Shown here: positions 1 to 8,855 of the stretch, piece after piece | Layout of the letters: each line of letters begins with the position of its first letter | How positions within the stretch are numbered: the first letter of the stretch is position 1 | Assembly (NCBI RefSeq): GCF_020405185.1 | Contig: NZ_CP084464.1 | Location: forward strand, 186,001 to 250,000 | Length of the DNA: 64,000 nt | Source: Halomicrobium salinisoli | GTDB taxonomy: Archaea; Halobacteriota; Halobacteria; Halobacteriales; Haloarculaceae | Direction: 5' to 3' | Position numbers and translations under genes: made by a program | The notes under the pieces: generated by a model | Seen by the model: the letters and a program-made list of their open reading frames with translations, nothing else | What the model was told of the DNA's origin: nothing | Databases searched by the model: none

Positions 1-1136
1 GCGGTCCGGAGTTCCTGCTCGGTCGCGCCGACGCCGGCGACCTCGGGCGAGGCGAAGACGGCGTAGGGGATCGCCGAGTAGTCGACCGGCTCGAGGTCGT
101 CGCCGAAGACGTTCCGGGCGACCGCTCTGGCCTCGTGGTTGGCGTTGTGCTTCAGCAGGTACTCGCCGACGACGTCGCCCAGTGCCCACACGCCGTCGGC
201 GGTCGTCCGCAGGTACTCGTCGGTCTCGACGAACCCCTGGTCGTCGGTCTCGATGCCCGCCGCCGCCGGGTTCAGCGTGTCGGTGTTAGGAATCCGTCCG
301 GTCGCCATCAGCAGCGCGTCGCCGGTGACCGTCACGTCGTCCGAACCCGAGCCCTCGGCCCCCGTCGACGACTCGGGCGGGTAGGGCCGCGCGTCGACGC
401 TCACCTCGCCGTCCGACGCGCGCGCTGCGACCGCCTCGTAGCCGGCGTAGACGTCGAATCGATCGGCGTAGCGCTCCGTGAAGGCCTCGCCGACCTCCTC
501 GTCGGTCGTCGGCAGCAGGTGCGGGCGCCGGCCGACGATGGACACGTCGCTGCCGAACGTGCCGAAGAAGTGGCCAAGCTCCGCGGCGATGTAGCCGCCG
601 CCGACGACGACGAGGCGGTCCGGGACCTCCTCGAGCTGGAGCGCCTCCGTGCTCGTGAGGTAGTCGACGTCCTCGACGCCGTCTATGCCGGGAATGTGCG
701 GGCGGGTGCCGGCCGCGACGAGGACCGTCTCAGCCCGGATGCGCGCGCCGTCGTCCTCCCCGCCGGAGACCTCGACCGTGCGCTCGTCGACGAACTGCGC
801 CTCCCCGTCGAAGAGGGTGTGCTGGCCGGACGACTGCAGGCCGCTGCGGATGGACTCCGCGCTGCCGGAGACGTCGTCGTTGACCTTCTCGACGATCTCG
901 GCGAAGTCGACGCCCTCGACCTCGGCGTCGATCTCGAACTCGCCGGCGCGCTCGACGGTCTCCAGGACCTCGGCGTGGTACAGCAACTGCTTCGAGGGGA
1001 TGCACCCGCGGTTCAGACAGGTCCCGCCGAGCGGCCCCTTCTCGACGACGGCGACCGACTGGCCCTGGTTCGCGGCGACGTTGGCGACGTCCAGTCCGGA
1101 TCCGGACCCGATGACGAGAAAGTCGAACTCCTCCAT
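1..1136 (-). CDS. Flavoprotein disulfide reductase, dihydrolipoyl dehydrogenase-like (3' end outside window)
   Basis: Class I pyridine nucleotide-disulfide oxidoreductase, which passes electrons between NAD(P)H and a disulfide substrate through FAD and a redox-active cysteine pair. The reading frame is open from an ATG at 1136 to the window edge (378 codons), so the C-terminal dimerisation domain and its catalytic His-Glu are not seen. Visible features are an N-terminal FAD Rossmann motif VIGSGSGLDVANVA (residues 8-21), the redox centre GTCLNRGCIPSK with C40 and C45, a nucleotide-binding motif VVVGGGYIAAELG (about 176-188), and a second FAD contact ALGDVVG near the edge. Haloarchaeal relatives are usually called dihydrolipoyl dehydrogenase. 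No lipoyl or 2-oxoacid dehydrogenase genes are beside it here, so a mycothione- or mercuric-reductase-like substrate is possible. Family assignment is firm; substrate is not. Confidence 0.85.
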   Translation of the reverse strand, partial: MEEFDFLVIGSGSGLDVANVAANQGQSVAVVEKGPLGGTCLNRGCIPSKQLLYHAEVLETVERAGEFEIDAEVEGVDFAEIVEKVNDDVSGSAESIRSGLQSSGQHTLFDGEAQFVDERTVEVSGGEDDGARIRAETVLVAAGTRPHIPGIDGVEDVDYLTSTEALQLEEVPDRLVVVGGGYIAAELGHFFGTFGSDVSIVGRRPHLLPTTDEEVGEAFTERYADRFDVYAGYEAVAARASDGEVSVDARPYPPESSTGAEGSGSDDVTVTGDALLMATGRIPNTDTLNPAAAGIETDDQGFVETDEYLRTTADGVWALGDVVGEYLLKHNANHEARAVARNVFGDDLEPVDYSAIPYAVFASPEVAGVGATEQELRT

Positions 1137-1271
1137 GCGTATTTGTCGGCGTCGCCGGCCTTAGCCGCCGGGCGGTTGTGAGGATCCTTCGCACACCCGA
1201 GCGACGTACCGGCCGCGTCACAGCGACGACGGACCGCCGGCGAGTCCGGTCTTCCGGCGCGTCTCCGCCGG

Positions 1272-1712
1272 CTACAGCCCGTCGGTGGCGTCCATGTTCG
1301 ATCCACGGCTCATGATGAGGCCGCTCGCGAGCATCAGGAGCGCGAGCGCGACCATGCCGGCGTCCCAGCCCACCGCCGCGGTCATCTGGCTCCCGCCCAT
1401 CCCGCCGCCCATGCCGCCGCCCATCCCGCTGCCCGGTCCCATCGCGTCCGCGCCGAGCATCCCTCCGGCGAGGAGGGCCTGGTTCGCGAGCATCAGCACC
1501 ACGTAGCCGATCATCAGGAGCCCGCTCGCCCCGCCGAGCCTGTCGGCGTATCCGGTGAGCAACGCGGCCCCGTGGACGACGACGATCAGACCGAGCAGCA
1601 ACATCGCCCACGCGCCCGCCGACATCCGGGTCCCGGTCGACGCGCTCCACAGCGAGTAGAGCCCGGACGCGAACGCGATGGACGCCCCGTATAGTCGCGT
1701 GTCGGACACCAT
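1272..1712 (-). CDS. Small membrane protein with Gly/Met-rich loop
   Basis: A 146-residue protein starting MVSDTRLYG at an ATG at 1712. The frame stays open further upstream but that part overlaps the oppositely oriented DUF302 gene and does not look protein-like. Four hydrophobic stretches are visible (about residues 8-24, 31-53, 62-85 and 115-132), so it is probably an inner-membrane protein with four helices. Between the third and fourth helices lies a Gly/Met-rich loop with GMGGG repeated three times, a composition sometimes seen in metal-binding loops. No catalytic motif was found. The next gene upstream diverges from it with only about 30 bases between the starts, so the two share a promoter region. 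Function unknown. Confidence 0.7.
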   Translation of the reverse strand: MVSDTRLYGASIAFASGLYSLWSASTGTRMSAGAWAMLLLGLIVVVHGAALLTGYADRLGGASGLLMIGYVVLMLANQALLAGGMLGADAMGPGSGMGGGMGGGMGGSQMTAAVGWDAGMVALALLMLASGLIMSRGSNMDATDGL

Positions 1713-1742
1713 GGCGGGACGTTCGGTGGCCTGCTGAAAAGC

Positions 1743-2273
1743 ATGCGGGGTCAGGCGCCCCGACTCTCTCGTCGACTGTTCCCAGTGTGGAGCGCCGGAA
1801 CCGCGGTCGCCGACGAAACGACCGAGTCGGACGGAGACTGTCCCGGAGACGAGGATTCGGGCCTCGTCACCGTCGCCAGCGACGACGACTTCGACGAGAC
1901 GGTCTGTCGGATCACGGAGGCGATCGAGGCCCGGGAGAACCTGAGCGTCGTCACGACGGTCGACCACGCGGCCAACGCCGAGACGGCAGACCTGGACCTC
2001 CCGCCGACGACGCTCGTGGTCTTCGGCAACCCCGCCGTGGGAACGCGGCTCATGCAGTCCAGTCGGTCGGTCGCGATCGATCTCCCGCAGAAGCTGCTGG
2101 TCTGGGAGGCCGAGGACGGGACGGCGAACGTGACCTACAACGATCCACAGTGGCTCGCCGACCGCCACGGGATCGAAGACCGGGACGAACTGCTCGGGAA
2201 CGTCGCGTCGCTGCTCCGGGGGATCGCGACCGGCGACGCCGGGACGCCGTCGGCGGAGAAAGCGGAGGACTAG
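1743..2273 (+). CDS. DUF302 family protein
   Basis: A 176-residue soluble protein. Residues from about 42 onward match the DUF302 fold: a segment with SDDDFDETVCRI (the beginning of the helix that follows strand 1), LSVVTTVDHAANA, then TTLVVFGNPAVGTRLMQSS and the acidic IDLPQKLLVWEAEDGT. This family is widespread in haloarchaea and bacteria; its biochemical role is not established. The ATG at 1743 gives an N-terminal extension of about 35 residues before the domain that is Arg-rich and then acidic, so a later GTG start near 1786 cannot be excluded. It diverges from the membrane protein at 1272-1712. Domain identification is reasonably sure; function unknown. Confidence 0.75.
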   Translation: MRGQAPRLSRRLFPVWSAGTAVADETTESDGDCPGDEDSGLVTVASDDDFDETVCRITEAIEARENLSVVTTVDHAANAETADLDLPPTTLVVFGNPAVGTRLMQSSRSVAIDLPQKLLVWEAEDGTANVTYNDPQWLADRHGIEDRDELLGNVASLLRGIATGDAGTPSAEKAED

Positions 2274-2336
2274 TCCTCGGCGCGTCTGGGGTCGATACCG
2301 GCGTTCGACCGGACGACGAGCAGTCGGAACCGACCG

Positions 2337-2642
2337 TCAGAGGTCGACTTCCGACGCCGAGTCGACCTCGAAGCGGCGGACCTCGGGCTCGTCGGCGAGC
2401 AGGTCGGGAAGGGCGTCCTCGAACTCCTGAAAGTGGTCCGTCTGCGAGTGGGCCTCGAAGGCGGCCTCGTCCTCGTACTGCTCGAAGAACCGGATCAGGT
2501 TGGGGTCCGAGACGTCCGCCGCGGCCCGGTAGTCGATCATCCCCTCCTCCGCCTGCGACTGCTCGACGAGGTCCTCGATCAGGTCGAGGGCGTCGTCGCG
2601 CTGTGCCGGATCGATCGGGAACGCCGCGTGCAGAACGATCAT
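2337..2642 (-). CDS. Antibiotic biosynthesis monooxygenase (ABM) domain protein
   Basis: A 101-residue protein consisting of one dimeric alpha/beta-barrel (ABM) domain. It begins MIVLHAAFPIDPAQRDDALD, continues with LVEQSQAEEGMIDYRAA and IRFFEQYEDEAAFEAHSQTDHFQEF, the order of strands and helices typical of the family, in which a strand with a Phe/Tyr-Glu-x-Tyr motif is followed by a His. Members act as cofactor-independent monooxygenases, quinol oxidases or reactive-carbonyl handlers. Most haloarchaeal copies are uncharacterised. It stands alone, convergent with the DUF302 gene (about 60 bases between ends). No co-transcribed pathway gene is visible, so substrate cannot be inferred. Confidence 0.8.
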   Translation of the reverse strand: MIVLHAAFPIDPAQRDDALDLIEDLVEQSQAEEGMIDYRAAADVSDPNLIRFFEQYEDEAAFEAHSQTDHFQEFEDALPDLLADEPEVRRFEVDSASEVDL

Positions 2643-2792
2643 CGTGCGACGCCTACGGCGAGGACCTGAATAAAGGCCCGCCGCGATGACGACCGAGTCG
2701 GACGAGCGAATCGCACCGCGTACGAGCAGGGCTGTCCCGGGCCGGCAGCGCCGACGCCGGGAGACCGCTCCGTCGCCGTCGCCTGCGCGGCG

Positions 2793-2945
2793 CTACTTTC
2801 GCCCACGGACGCGGACCGTCTCCGGGCCGCCGAGCCGGGTGGTCGTCCGGGGCGTCAGTTCGACGTCGTCCTCGCTCTCGGCGCGGTACCGCTGCCCGAT
2901 CGCCGCGAGGACGGCCCTGGTCTCGATGCGTGTGAAGTGACGGTC
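2793..2945 (-). pseudogene. Possible remnant of a small conserved ORF
   Basis: The stretch 2643-3135 has no complete gene that I can support. Within it, the minus strand reads RHFTRIETRAVLAAIGQRY and then an acidic, protein-like segment ending at 2793. The residues have haloarchaeal composition, but no ATG or GTG start lies directly upstream in frame. It could be the C-terminal remnant of a deleted gene or a small gene with a TTG start near 2950. No family recognised; low confidence. Confidence 0.2.
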
Positions 2946-3135
2946 GATGCAAGTACCGATCCGGCGTCGAACGGCACGAACGCGCACCCCCCGCTCGCGG
3001 GGCGTAGTCTGGCACCATCGGTCCGGATCGAATCGTGTCCGGACCGACGTGCAACCCGTTCGGCGGGATCCGTGGCCGTGAGCCGTAGTGTCACGGATAC
3101 GAAGGGACTTGAGGGGCAGTCCCCTTCGTCCGATA

Positions 3136-4614
3136 GTGGATTCTCGGGAGCAACGAGTTCCGAACCCGATCCGGTGGCTGCTGCTCGCCGTCGGCGCGCT
3201 GCTCGCGCGGAGCGGTGCGATCGACCGGCAGCGCGCCGAGCAGACGACGAACCTGGCGTGGCCCCGCATCGTCACCGGCGTCGCCCGGATGTCGAAGTCG
3301 GCGGCCGACGTCGCGATGGTCGGGACGGCGCTGGGCGCGGCGGCGATCGCGGGCGTCGGGTTCGCGACGCCGTTCTGGGGGCTGGCGTTCGCCGCCGGGA
3401 GCGGCGTCGCCGGCGCGACGATCGGCCTCGTCTCCCAGCGCTACGGCGCCGACGCGACCGACGCGGCCTCGCGCGCGGTGACCACGAGCGCGGCGCTCGT
3501 CCTCGCGATCATGCTCCCGCTGGCCGTCGCCTTCTGGACCGTTCCCGAGCGGTTCGTCGGGCTCGTGGCCGGCGACGACGCGGCGATGGCCTACGGCACG
3601 GAGTACCTCCGCGTCGTGGCGGTCGGCGTCCCGTTCGCCGCGCTCAACCTCGTCGGGAGCCGGACGCTCGTCGGCGCCGACGACGCGTGGACGCCGATGA
3701 TGCTACGGGCGGGCGGCGCCGTCGTTAACGTCGTCATCAACGCCGTCCTCATCTTCGGCGTCGGGCTCGGCGTCGTCGGCGCCGCCATCGGGACGGTCGC
3801 CGCGAACGTCGTCGTACTCGCCCTGTTCGTCGCGGGGTTCGCCGGCCTGCGGCTCCCCGTTATCGGCGCGTTCCCGGTGACGGTCGATCTCTCAGAACCG
3901 CCCGTGACGGTCGCCGAGCTCCGCGACGTCGTGAGTATCGGCGCCCCGCTGGTGTTCACGAACATCGCGCGACGCGGCGCACAGATCCCGCTGCTCGCCG
4001 TCGTCGCCCTGTTCGGACCGGACGTCGCGGCGGCGTACGTCGTCGCGCGGCGCGTCCGTGATCTCCTGGACACGCCCGGCTGGGGGTTCTCGCTGGCGTC
4101 GAGCAGCCTCGTCGGCCAGGCGCTCGGCACCGGCGACGAACGGCGCGCCGGGACGTACGCGTGGGAGATCCTCCTGTTCGGGACCGCCGTGTACGCCATC
4201 GGCGCGGTCGCCGTGCTGGCGCTCGCACGACAGGTGGCCGGCCTGTTCGTCTCGGATCCCGGAATGGTCCCGCTCGTGACGCCGTTCGTCGTGGTCGCCG
4301 CCGTCAGCGTCGTCTTCCGCGGCATCAACGCCGGCACGACCGGGCCGCTCCGGGCCAGCGGCGACACGACCTGGCCGTTCTACGGGCAGCTGCTCGGCCT
4401 CTACGCGGTGACGCTCCCGCTGGCGTACGCCGGCGCCGCGGCCGTCCCGCTCGGCCCGCTGGCCGCGGTGACGCCGATCGGACTCGAGGCGCTGTACGTG
4501 GCCCTCGTCCTCGAGACGCTGGTCCCCGCGGCCGTCACCTACTACCGGTTCGACACCGGGTCGTGGAAGGTCGTCAGTCGCGCATACCGGCCCGAAGCGG
4601 CGGCAGACGACTGA
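3136..4614 (+). CDS. MATE family multidrug/Na+ efflux transporter
   Basis: A polytopic membrane antiporter of the MATE (MatE) family that exports cationic compounds using a Na+ or H+ gradient. About 12 hydrophobic helices are visible. The signature first-repeat region WPRIVTGVARMSKSAADVAM and the second-repeat region SIGAPLVFTNIARRGAQIPL carry the two-fold MATE pseudo-repeat. The frame is open to an ATG at 3088, but the first 16 codons from there are not family-like, so I prefer the in-frame GTG at 3136 (VDSREQRVPNPIRW), giving 492 residues, close to the usual 450-500. No regulator is adjacent. Family is certain; substrate unknown. Confidence 0.9.
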   Translation: MDSREQRVPNPIRWLLLAVGALLARSGAIDRQRAEQTTNLAWPRIVTGVARMSKSAADVAMVGTALGAAAIAGVGFATPFWGLAFAAGSGVAGATIGLVSQRYGADATDAASRAVTTSAALVLAIMLPLAVAFWTVPERFVGLVAGDDAAMAYGTEYLRVVAVGVPFAALNLVGSRTLVGADDAWTPMMLRAGGAVVNVVINAVLIFGVGLGVVGAAIGTVAANVVVLALFVAGFAGLRLPVIGAFPVTVDLSEPPVTVAELRDVVSIGAPLVFTNIARRGAQIPLLAVVALFGPDVAAAYVVARRVRDLLDTPGWGFSLASSSLVGQALGTGDERRAGTYAWEILLFGTAVYAIGAVAVLALARQVAGLFVSDPGMVPLVTPFVVVAAVSVVFRGINAGTTGPLRASGDTTWPFYGQLLGLYAVTLPLAYAGAAAVPLGPLAAVTPIGLEALYVALVLETLVPAAVTYYRFDTGSWKVVSRAYRPEAAADD

Positions 4615-4888
4615 CGGTGTCGTCACGGCTGTGCAGTTCGGACCTCGTCTGTCGACAGCGCGGCTGACCGAACGAGAAGGAGACTGCATCGAGAACGGCG
4701 ACGTACCGGACCAGCGTCGTTCAGCCGAGGAGACGCGCCGGTCGATGGCTCCGGCGTCGCTGGCCACCGGGTACCACACCTCGGTCAGAGTTATGGCCCT
4801 CGCCGCGGAGACCACGTCTGGAGCATCCGTCCCGTGTCCGACCACGGCGACTCCGCGTGACGAACGACACGCGAAGAGGTGACCAGAG

Positions 4889-5710
4889 ATGACGATCGAC
4901 GATCTCGACCTGGCGTACAGTGACGGAGAGCTACGGGAGTTCATCGAAGACGCGGTCGCGCGGAAAGGGACCGAACACCGGCCCCGCTTCTACGCGGTCA
5001 CGGGCAGCCACATCTACGGGTTCGACAGCGCGGAGAGCGACGTCGATGTCCGCGGGCTCCACGTGGTCCCGCCCGAGGAGTACGCGTACCTGCAGACCCC
5101 GGCGAGCGAGGTCACCGTCAACATGGACGGGACGACCGAGGGGTTCGAGGAGTACGCCGAGGTCGATCTCCGGAGCTACGAGCTCAAGCAGTTCGGGTCG
5201 CTGCTCTACGAGGCCAACTACAACGTCCTCGAACTGGTCTTCGAGGCGCCGACGGTGATGAACGGGATGCCCCTGGAGATGGACGCGCTCCGGGATCTCG
5301 TCCGGGAGTTCCTGCCGATGAACGTCCCGCACGCCTACCTCGGGATGGCGAAGTCGAACTACTACAAGCACCTCGATCCCGAGAAGACCGAGGGGTACGA
5401 TCCGCGGCCGAAGAAGTTCCTCTACGTCTACCGGGGGCTGCTCGGTGCGCAGTACGTCCTCGATCACGAGGACATCGAGGCCGACGTCCACCGCCTGGCA
5501 GAGACCGTCGACGGCGGCGATCCGGCCCTGGTCGAGGAACTGGTCGCACACAAACGCGAGGCCGACGAGCCGGAGGTCCCACAGGACCTGGCAGAGCGGG
5601 CCCGGGAAGCGATCGCGGCGCAGTTCAACGCGCTCGACGAACTCCCCGATCCCGACAAGAGCGGCTATCGCGACGCCATCGACGACTGGATGCGGAAGGT
5701 CCGTACGTGA
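4889..5710 (+). CDS. Predicted nucleotidyltransferase (DNA polymerase beta superfamily)
   Basis: A 273-residue protein of the predicted nucleotidyltransferase family related to bacterial YcgL-type proteins. The minimal nucleotidyltransferase core is visible near the N terminus: GSHIYGFDSAESDVDVRG (residues about 36-53), a variant of the GS...DxD motif that binds two metal ions. A third acidic position is probably EYAEVDLRSYELKQF (about 90-105). The rest is helical with SNYYKHLD and FLYVYRGLLGAQYVL, conserved-looking in this family. Substrate is unknown; family members are proposed to act on nucleic acids or proteins. It stands alone, preceded by 274 bases without a gene, in which I see no further feature. 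Confidence 0.8.
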   Translation: MTIDDLDLAYSDGELREFIEDAVARKGTEHRPRFYAVTGSHIYGFDSAESDVDVRGLHVVPPEEYAYLQTPASEVTVNMDGTTEGFEEYAEVDLRSYELKQFGSLLYEANYNVLELVFEAPTVMNGMPLEMDALRDLVREFLPMNVPHAYLGMAKSNYYKHLDPEKTEGYDPRPKKFLYVYRGLLGAQYVLDHEDIEADVHRLAETVDGGDPALVEELVAHKREADEPEVPQDLAERAREAIAAQFNALDELPDPDKSGYRDAIDDWMRKVRT

Positions 5711-5861
5711 CGCTACGCGGACCGAGAATCCCGGGCGCATGATCGAGACTGGCAGGGCACTGGGGCGGTCCCAGCGGCCAGCGGTTCGAATCTCCCCTCG
5801 CGCATTCGGAGCGCAATCCGGCGGGCGAGCGCCCGTGACGCCGCTCCAGGGAGGTGTACTC

Positions 5862-6155
5862 ATGGCAATCACCAGTGACGACGAGACTCGACAGACGAAC
5901 GAAGCAGTCGTCAGCGTCCGGGTTCCCGACGGCGCGGACGGCGACCTCGCGACCGAGGCGGAGCGGCGGCTCTCGCGGGCGGACGGCGTCAGCGACGCGA
6001 GCGTGGAGGGACTGCGCGGCCCCGATCCCGGCCTCTCGGCGACCGTCGTGACCGTCGACGTGACGGTCGAGACCACAGCGGGAGGGCGTTCTAGAGTCGG
6101 CGTCGCGCTCGACGAGATAACGGGCGTCGAGGTTCTCGAAGCGGTGCCGGCCTGA
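5862..6155 (+). CDS. Small conserved-type haloarchaeal protein, 97 residues
   Basis: A short acidic protein beginning MAITSDDETRQTNEAVVSVR. The ATG at 5862 is preceded by a good purine-rich ribosome binding site (GGGAGGTG, 5850-5857), which decides this start over a much longer open frame reaching back into the neighbouring gene. The sequence alternates beta strands (AVVSVRVP, TVVTVDVTVE, GVEVLEAVP) with one helix (EAERRLSR), suggesting a small ferredoxin-like alpha/beta fold, but I do not recognise a family. It follows the nucleotidyltransferase gene by 151 bases and may be transcribed separately. Confidence 0.6.
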   Translation: MAITSDDETRQTNEAVVSVRVPDGADGDLATEAERRLSRADGVSDASVEGLRGPDPGLSATVVTVDVTVETTAGGRSRVGVALDEITGVEVLEAVPA

Positions 6156-6436
6156 ATGCTCTCGAGTACGGTATCCGCGTCCGCCGTGGCCGTCAATTCG
6201 ACGGCGAGCTAGCACTCGTTTTCAGCCATGCCTTCGACGCTGTCGTTCATTTGAAAAGTGTTCGGTCGTTTACGGCTCGTGTTTGGCAGTGTGCGACCGC
6301 TGTAACCTCCCGGGTGTGCTCCTCGCCGCTCGCGGTGACTGCGATGGCGTCTGCAAGTCTTCGATCGGGTCTTCCCGAACTAATATTCAATTTTTCGATG
6401 GCCACAATTATGCAGGGCCACCGAGTAGGTCCCGCT

Positions 6437-6643
6437 ATGCGTGACCAGCGCTGTCAGGACTGCGGCGTGTCGCTGGAGACCGTCGAGTTCAGCATGGGCG
6501 ACGCCTGGAACGCCCACGTCAAGACGGGCGAGAAGCGCCAGGGACTGCTGGGAAAACTGGGGATGAACGAGCGGGCCGACGTAGAGACGTTCATGTGCCC
6601 GGAGTGCGGGCGGTTGCAGTTCTTCGCGGACGTCGAGAAATAG
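6437..6643 (+). CDS. Small zinc-ribbon protein, 68 residues
   Basis: A short protein with two CxxC knuckles: CQDC near the N terminus (residues 6-9) and MCPECG near the C terminus, followed by RLQFFADVEK. This is a two-knuckle zinc ribbon of the type common as stand-alone proteins in haloarchaea. Between the knuckles lies a helical linker with GEKRQGLLGKLG. The ATG at 6437 is preferred; an in-frame ATG at 6410 would add nine residues. An AT-rich element (CTAATATTCAATTTT, about 6380-6394) lies a suitable distance upstream to be its promoter. Function unknown; nucleic-acid or protein binding is plausible by fold. Confidence 0.7.
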   Translation: MRDQRCQDCGVSLETVEFSMGDAWNAHVKTGEKRQGLLGKLGMNERADVETFMCPECGRLQFFADVEK

Positions 6644-6748
6644 GGTGTCCGTTTCTGGCTCGGTCGTTCGGGCCTGTTCCGGGCTGTAGCCCGGGACCGA
6701 TCCCGTGAGCCGGGCGGTGCTGATCTGTGTCCGACGGAACGGCGACCC

Positions 6749-7249
6749 TCACCGATCGGGCGAGCGCAGCGGTCCGGGGAGGAGCCGGTCCTCTATCGCG
6801 GCGACGATCCGGCGGTCCGTTCGCGTGTAGCAGACCACCGCCAGCGCGAACACGGCCGCGGACGTCGTGACGATCGGCGTCACCCGGAACGTCTCCGGCA
6901 ACCCGAGGCCGACGACGGTGACGACGTTCCCGAGCGCGTCGAGCGAGAGCGCGATCGCCGGAATCGCGGCGAACCGGCGGGAGCCGTACCAGTGGAGGAG
7001 CCGATACAGGATCGTTATCAGCACCGGCGTCAGGAGCACGTACCCGTGCTTGCCCAGCAGGTCCATGAGCGCACGGGCGACGGGGTTGGACTCCTCGTGG
7101 ATGCCGACCATGACCAGCGTCAGCGTCATCGCGATCCACGAAGCGACGTGCGCGACCGCCTCGAAGCCGCGCGGCTGCACGAGGAATCGCTTCATCCGGG
7201 CGAGGGTGTCGCCGGTCCGGGGACTGTCGTCTGCGTACGCCATCTTCAC
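6749..7249 (-). CDS. DUF5658-type membrane protein
   Basis: A 166-residue integral membrane protein with four hydrophobic segments (about residues 31-50, 70-87, 93-115 and 120-140). The pattern GIHEESNPVARALMDLLGKHG between helices 1 and 2 and WYGSRRFAAIPAIALSLDAL agrees with the DUF5658 family (small haloarchaeal and bacterial membrane proteins of unknown function). The conserved NP and LGNVVTV motifs sit in the membrane. It starts at an ATG at 7249; an internal Met (residue 19, near 7195) is an alternative. It diverges from the gene at 7580. No function is known. Confidence 0.7.
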   Translation of the reverse strand: MKMAYADDSPRTGDTLARMKRFLVQPRGFEAVAHVASWIAMTLTLVMVGIHEESNPVARALMDLLGKHGYVLLTPVLITILYRLLHWYGSRRFAAIPAIALSLDALGNVVTVVGLGLPETFRVTPIVTTSAAVFALAVVCYTRTDRRIVAAIEDRLLPGPLRSPDR

Positions 7250-7548
7250 GTACGTCCCGAGTCACTCCCGAGGCGATTCGAGCCGTAACCGTGGCGCGCT
7301 CGGCCGAGGCGGACGGTCCGGACCCCAGGCCCGATCCCATCCGTCAGCCGCAGTACCGCCAGTCTCGGAGGGTCGTTCTGGTCTCTTTTCGCCATCATTC
7401 CCATTCATTACGCTTCTAAGACTTCGAATTATTTATCGCTAACCGTTCCACGACGCCCGAGAACGGTGAATCGCCGGGGCGATCAGGTCTCGAACACCGC
7501 TGTCCGCGTCGTTCGACCGGACGAGTCGACGATAGATACCCCGGAAAA

Positions 7549-7562
7549 CTATTTGTATAAAG
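7549..7562 (+). promoter_or_regulatory. TATA-type promoter of the 7580 gene
   Basis: AT-rich element CTATTTGTATAAAG ends about 18 bases before the ATG at 7580, the arrangement expected for a short-leader or leaderless haloarchaeal transcript. A second AT-rich stretch (AATTATTTATCGC, about 7428-7440) could drive a longer transcript. The rest of the 330-base gap 7250-7579 holds the divergent promoter region and nothing else I can identify. Confidence 0.45.
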
Positions 7563-7579
7563 TCAGAAGATGGGCTAAC

Positions 7580-8716
7580 ATGGGGCTGTTAGATTCGGTT
7601 CTGGGCCTGTTGAGTGGGGGACAGTCAGACGAGTCGACGTCCGCTGGCCGCCGAGAAAACGCGGAGACGGCCGACGGCGGCGACCGATCGAACTCGGCGG
7701 GCGGCGGACGCGACCAGGTGATCGACGACCGCTCGGAGTTCGGCGACGCCGACCACGTCCCGCCCGGCTGTCTGGTCGGCGACAGCGTCGACGACCTCGA
7801 GGAGATGGCCGAGGACTACGCCGATTCGTGGGCGGAGTTCGGGCCGACGGACTACTCGGTCGAGTCGATCCGCGGCGTCGACGAGATGTTCGCGACGCAG
7901 CAGGACCGGGCCAACTGGCTGACGATCGACCTGGACGACGGCCGGACCGGGAGCTTCGCGCCGATGGCCGCCCAGCCGGCGTGTTACTTCGGGGCGGTCA
8001 TGGTCCGGCACTACGACGCCGAGTGGGTGCTCGACCGCGACTACGGGTGGGCGCTCGGGTTCAAGGGCGAGACGATCGTGAACCTGTTCGGAACGGTCCA
8101 CGGAGCGCTCGACGGCGATCCGCCGTTCGTCCGGCTGCACGACACCTTCGTGGCGAACTACGACCTCGACGGCGAGTTCCTCGACCCCGACGGCGAACGC
8201 CTGGAGGAGCGACGCCAGGACAGCGGCGTCGGCCCGGACGACGTCGACGACGAGGAACTGGAGGGGGACGCGCAGCAGTCGGCCCCGGGCCCCGCGGAGA
8301 TGGAGGGCTTCGCCGACGACTTCGCCGGGCGCCACTCCGGGTACGACCTCGACTACTCGATCGATTCGCTCTCGGCGGTGGACGCCGTGTTCGACGACAA
8401 GTTCCGATCCGAGGAGTTCGCCGACGCGGAACTCGGCGGGACCGACGACGAGGCCTCCATCGTCCTGACCGCCGCCGCCAGCGAGGCCGGCGCGTACTTC
8501 GGCGAAGTCCTCACCCGCAACACCGACGCCGAGTGGAACCGCCACGACGACGGGCTGAAGATCGAGTTCCCGACCGCCGAGGCCGACGTCCGCGTTGATC
8601 CGATCGCGACCGCGTCGTCGGTGATCGATGACGGCGACTCGTTCGCGGCCTCGTTCGACGACCTGCGAGAGACGGTCGACGCGATCGAGACGGAGCTGAC
8701 GGAGTCGGACGCGTAG
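7580..8716 (+). CDS. Acidic protein with two internally duplicated domains, 378 residues
   Basis: A soluble, strongly acidic protein with no signal peptide. After a 75-residue low-complexity Ser/Gly/Asp linker there are two copies of the same domain. The first (about 84-205) has YADSWAEFGPTDYSVESIRG and PACYFGAVMVRHYDAEWVL. The second (about 245-360) has FADDFAGRHSGYDLDYSIDS and EAGAYFGEVLTRNTDAEW. Shared positions include the YS(V/I)(D/E)S...VD motif and the YFG-V--R--DAEW motif. The duplication suggests a binding or scaffold domain; I do not recognise the family. The start at 7580 is preferred over an upstream frame because MGLLDSVLGLL begins right after the TATA element. Function unknown. 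Confidence 0.75.
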   Translation: MGLLDSVLGLLSGGQSDESTSAGRRENAETADGGDRSNSAGGGRDQVIDDRSEFGDADHVPPGCLVGDSVDDLEEMAEDYADSWAEFGPTDYSVESIRGVDEMFATQQDRANWLTIDLDDGRTGSFAPMAAQPACYFGAVMVRHYDAEWVLDRDYGWALGFKGETIVNLFGTVHGALDGDPPFVRLHDTFVANYDLDGEFLDPDGERLEERRQDSGVGPDDVDDEELEGDAQQSAPGPAEMEGFADDFAGRHSGYDLDYSIDSLSAVDAVFDDKFRSEEFADAELGGTDDEASIVLTAAASEAGAYFGEVLTRNTDAEWNRHDDGLKIEFPTAEADVRVDPIATASSVIDDGDSFAASFDDLRETVDAIETELTESDA

Positions 8717-8855
8717 ACGCCGCCGCACCCGAGAGGCCGACCATCACCGACCGCGAGCGATACTGTCCACCGAGTGCACTGCTCCGCCGGACGACGGACA
8801 AATGGACGTTTAAGCGACCACAAGACCGATATCCGTACTCAGCGAGGACGGAGAC

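Noticed and set aside
135..1181. Long plus-strand open frame opposite the disulfide reductase
   Set aside because: It is antisense to a frame with intact Rossmann and redox motifs; its product is Arg/Val/Leu-rich and resembles no family.
5784..5806. GGTTCGAATC followed by TCCCCTCGCGCA, resembling the 3' end of a tRNA-Leu/Ser, as an attachment-site remnant
   Set aside because: The T stem does not pair (AGCGG against CTCCC), no 5' tRNA half lies upstream, and no second copy was found in the island.
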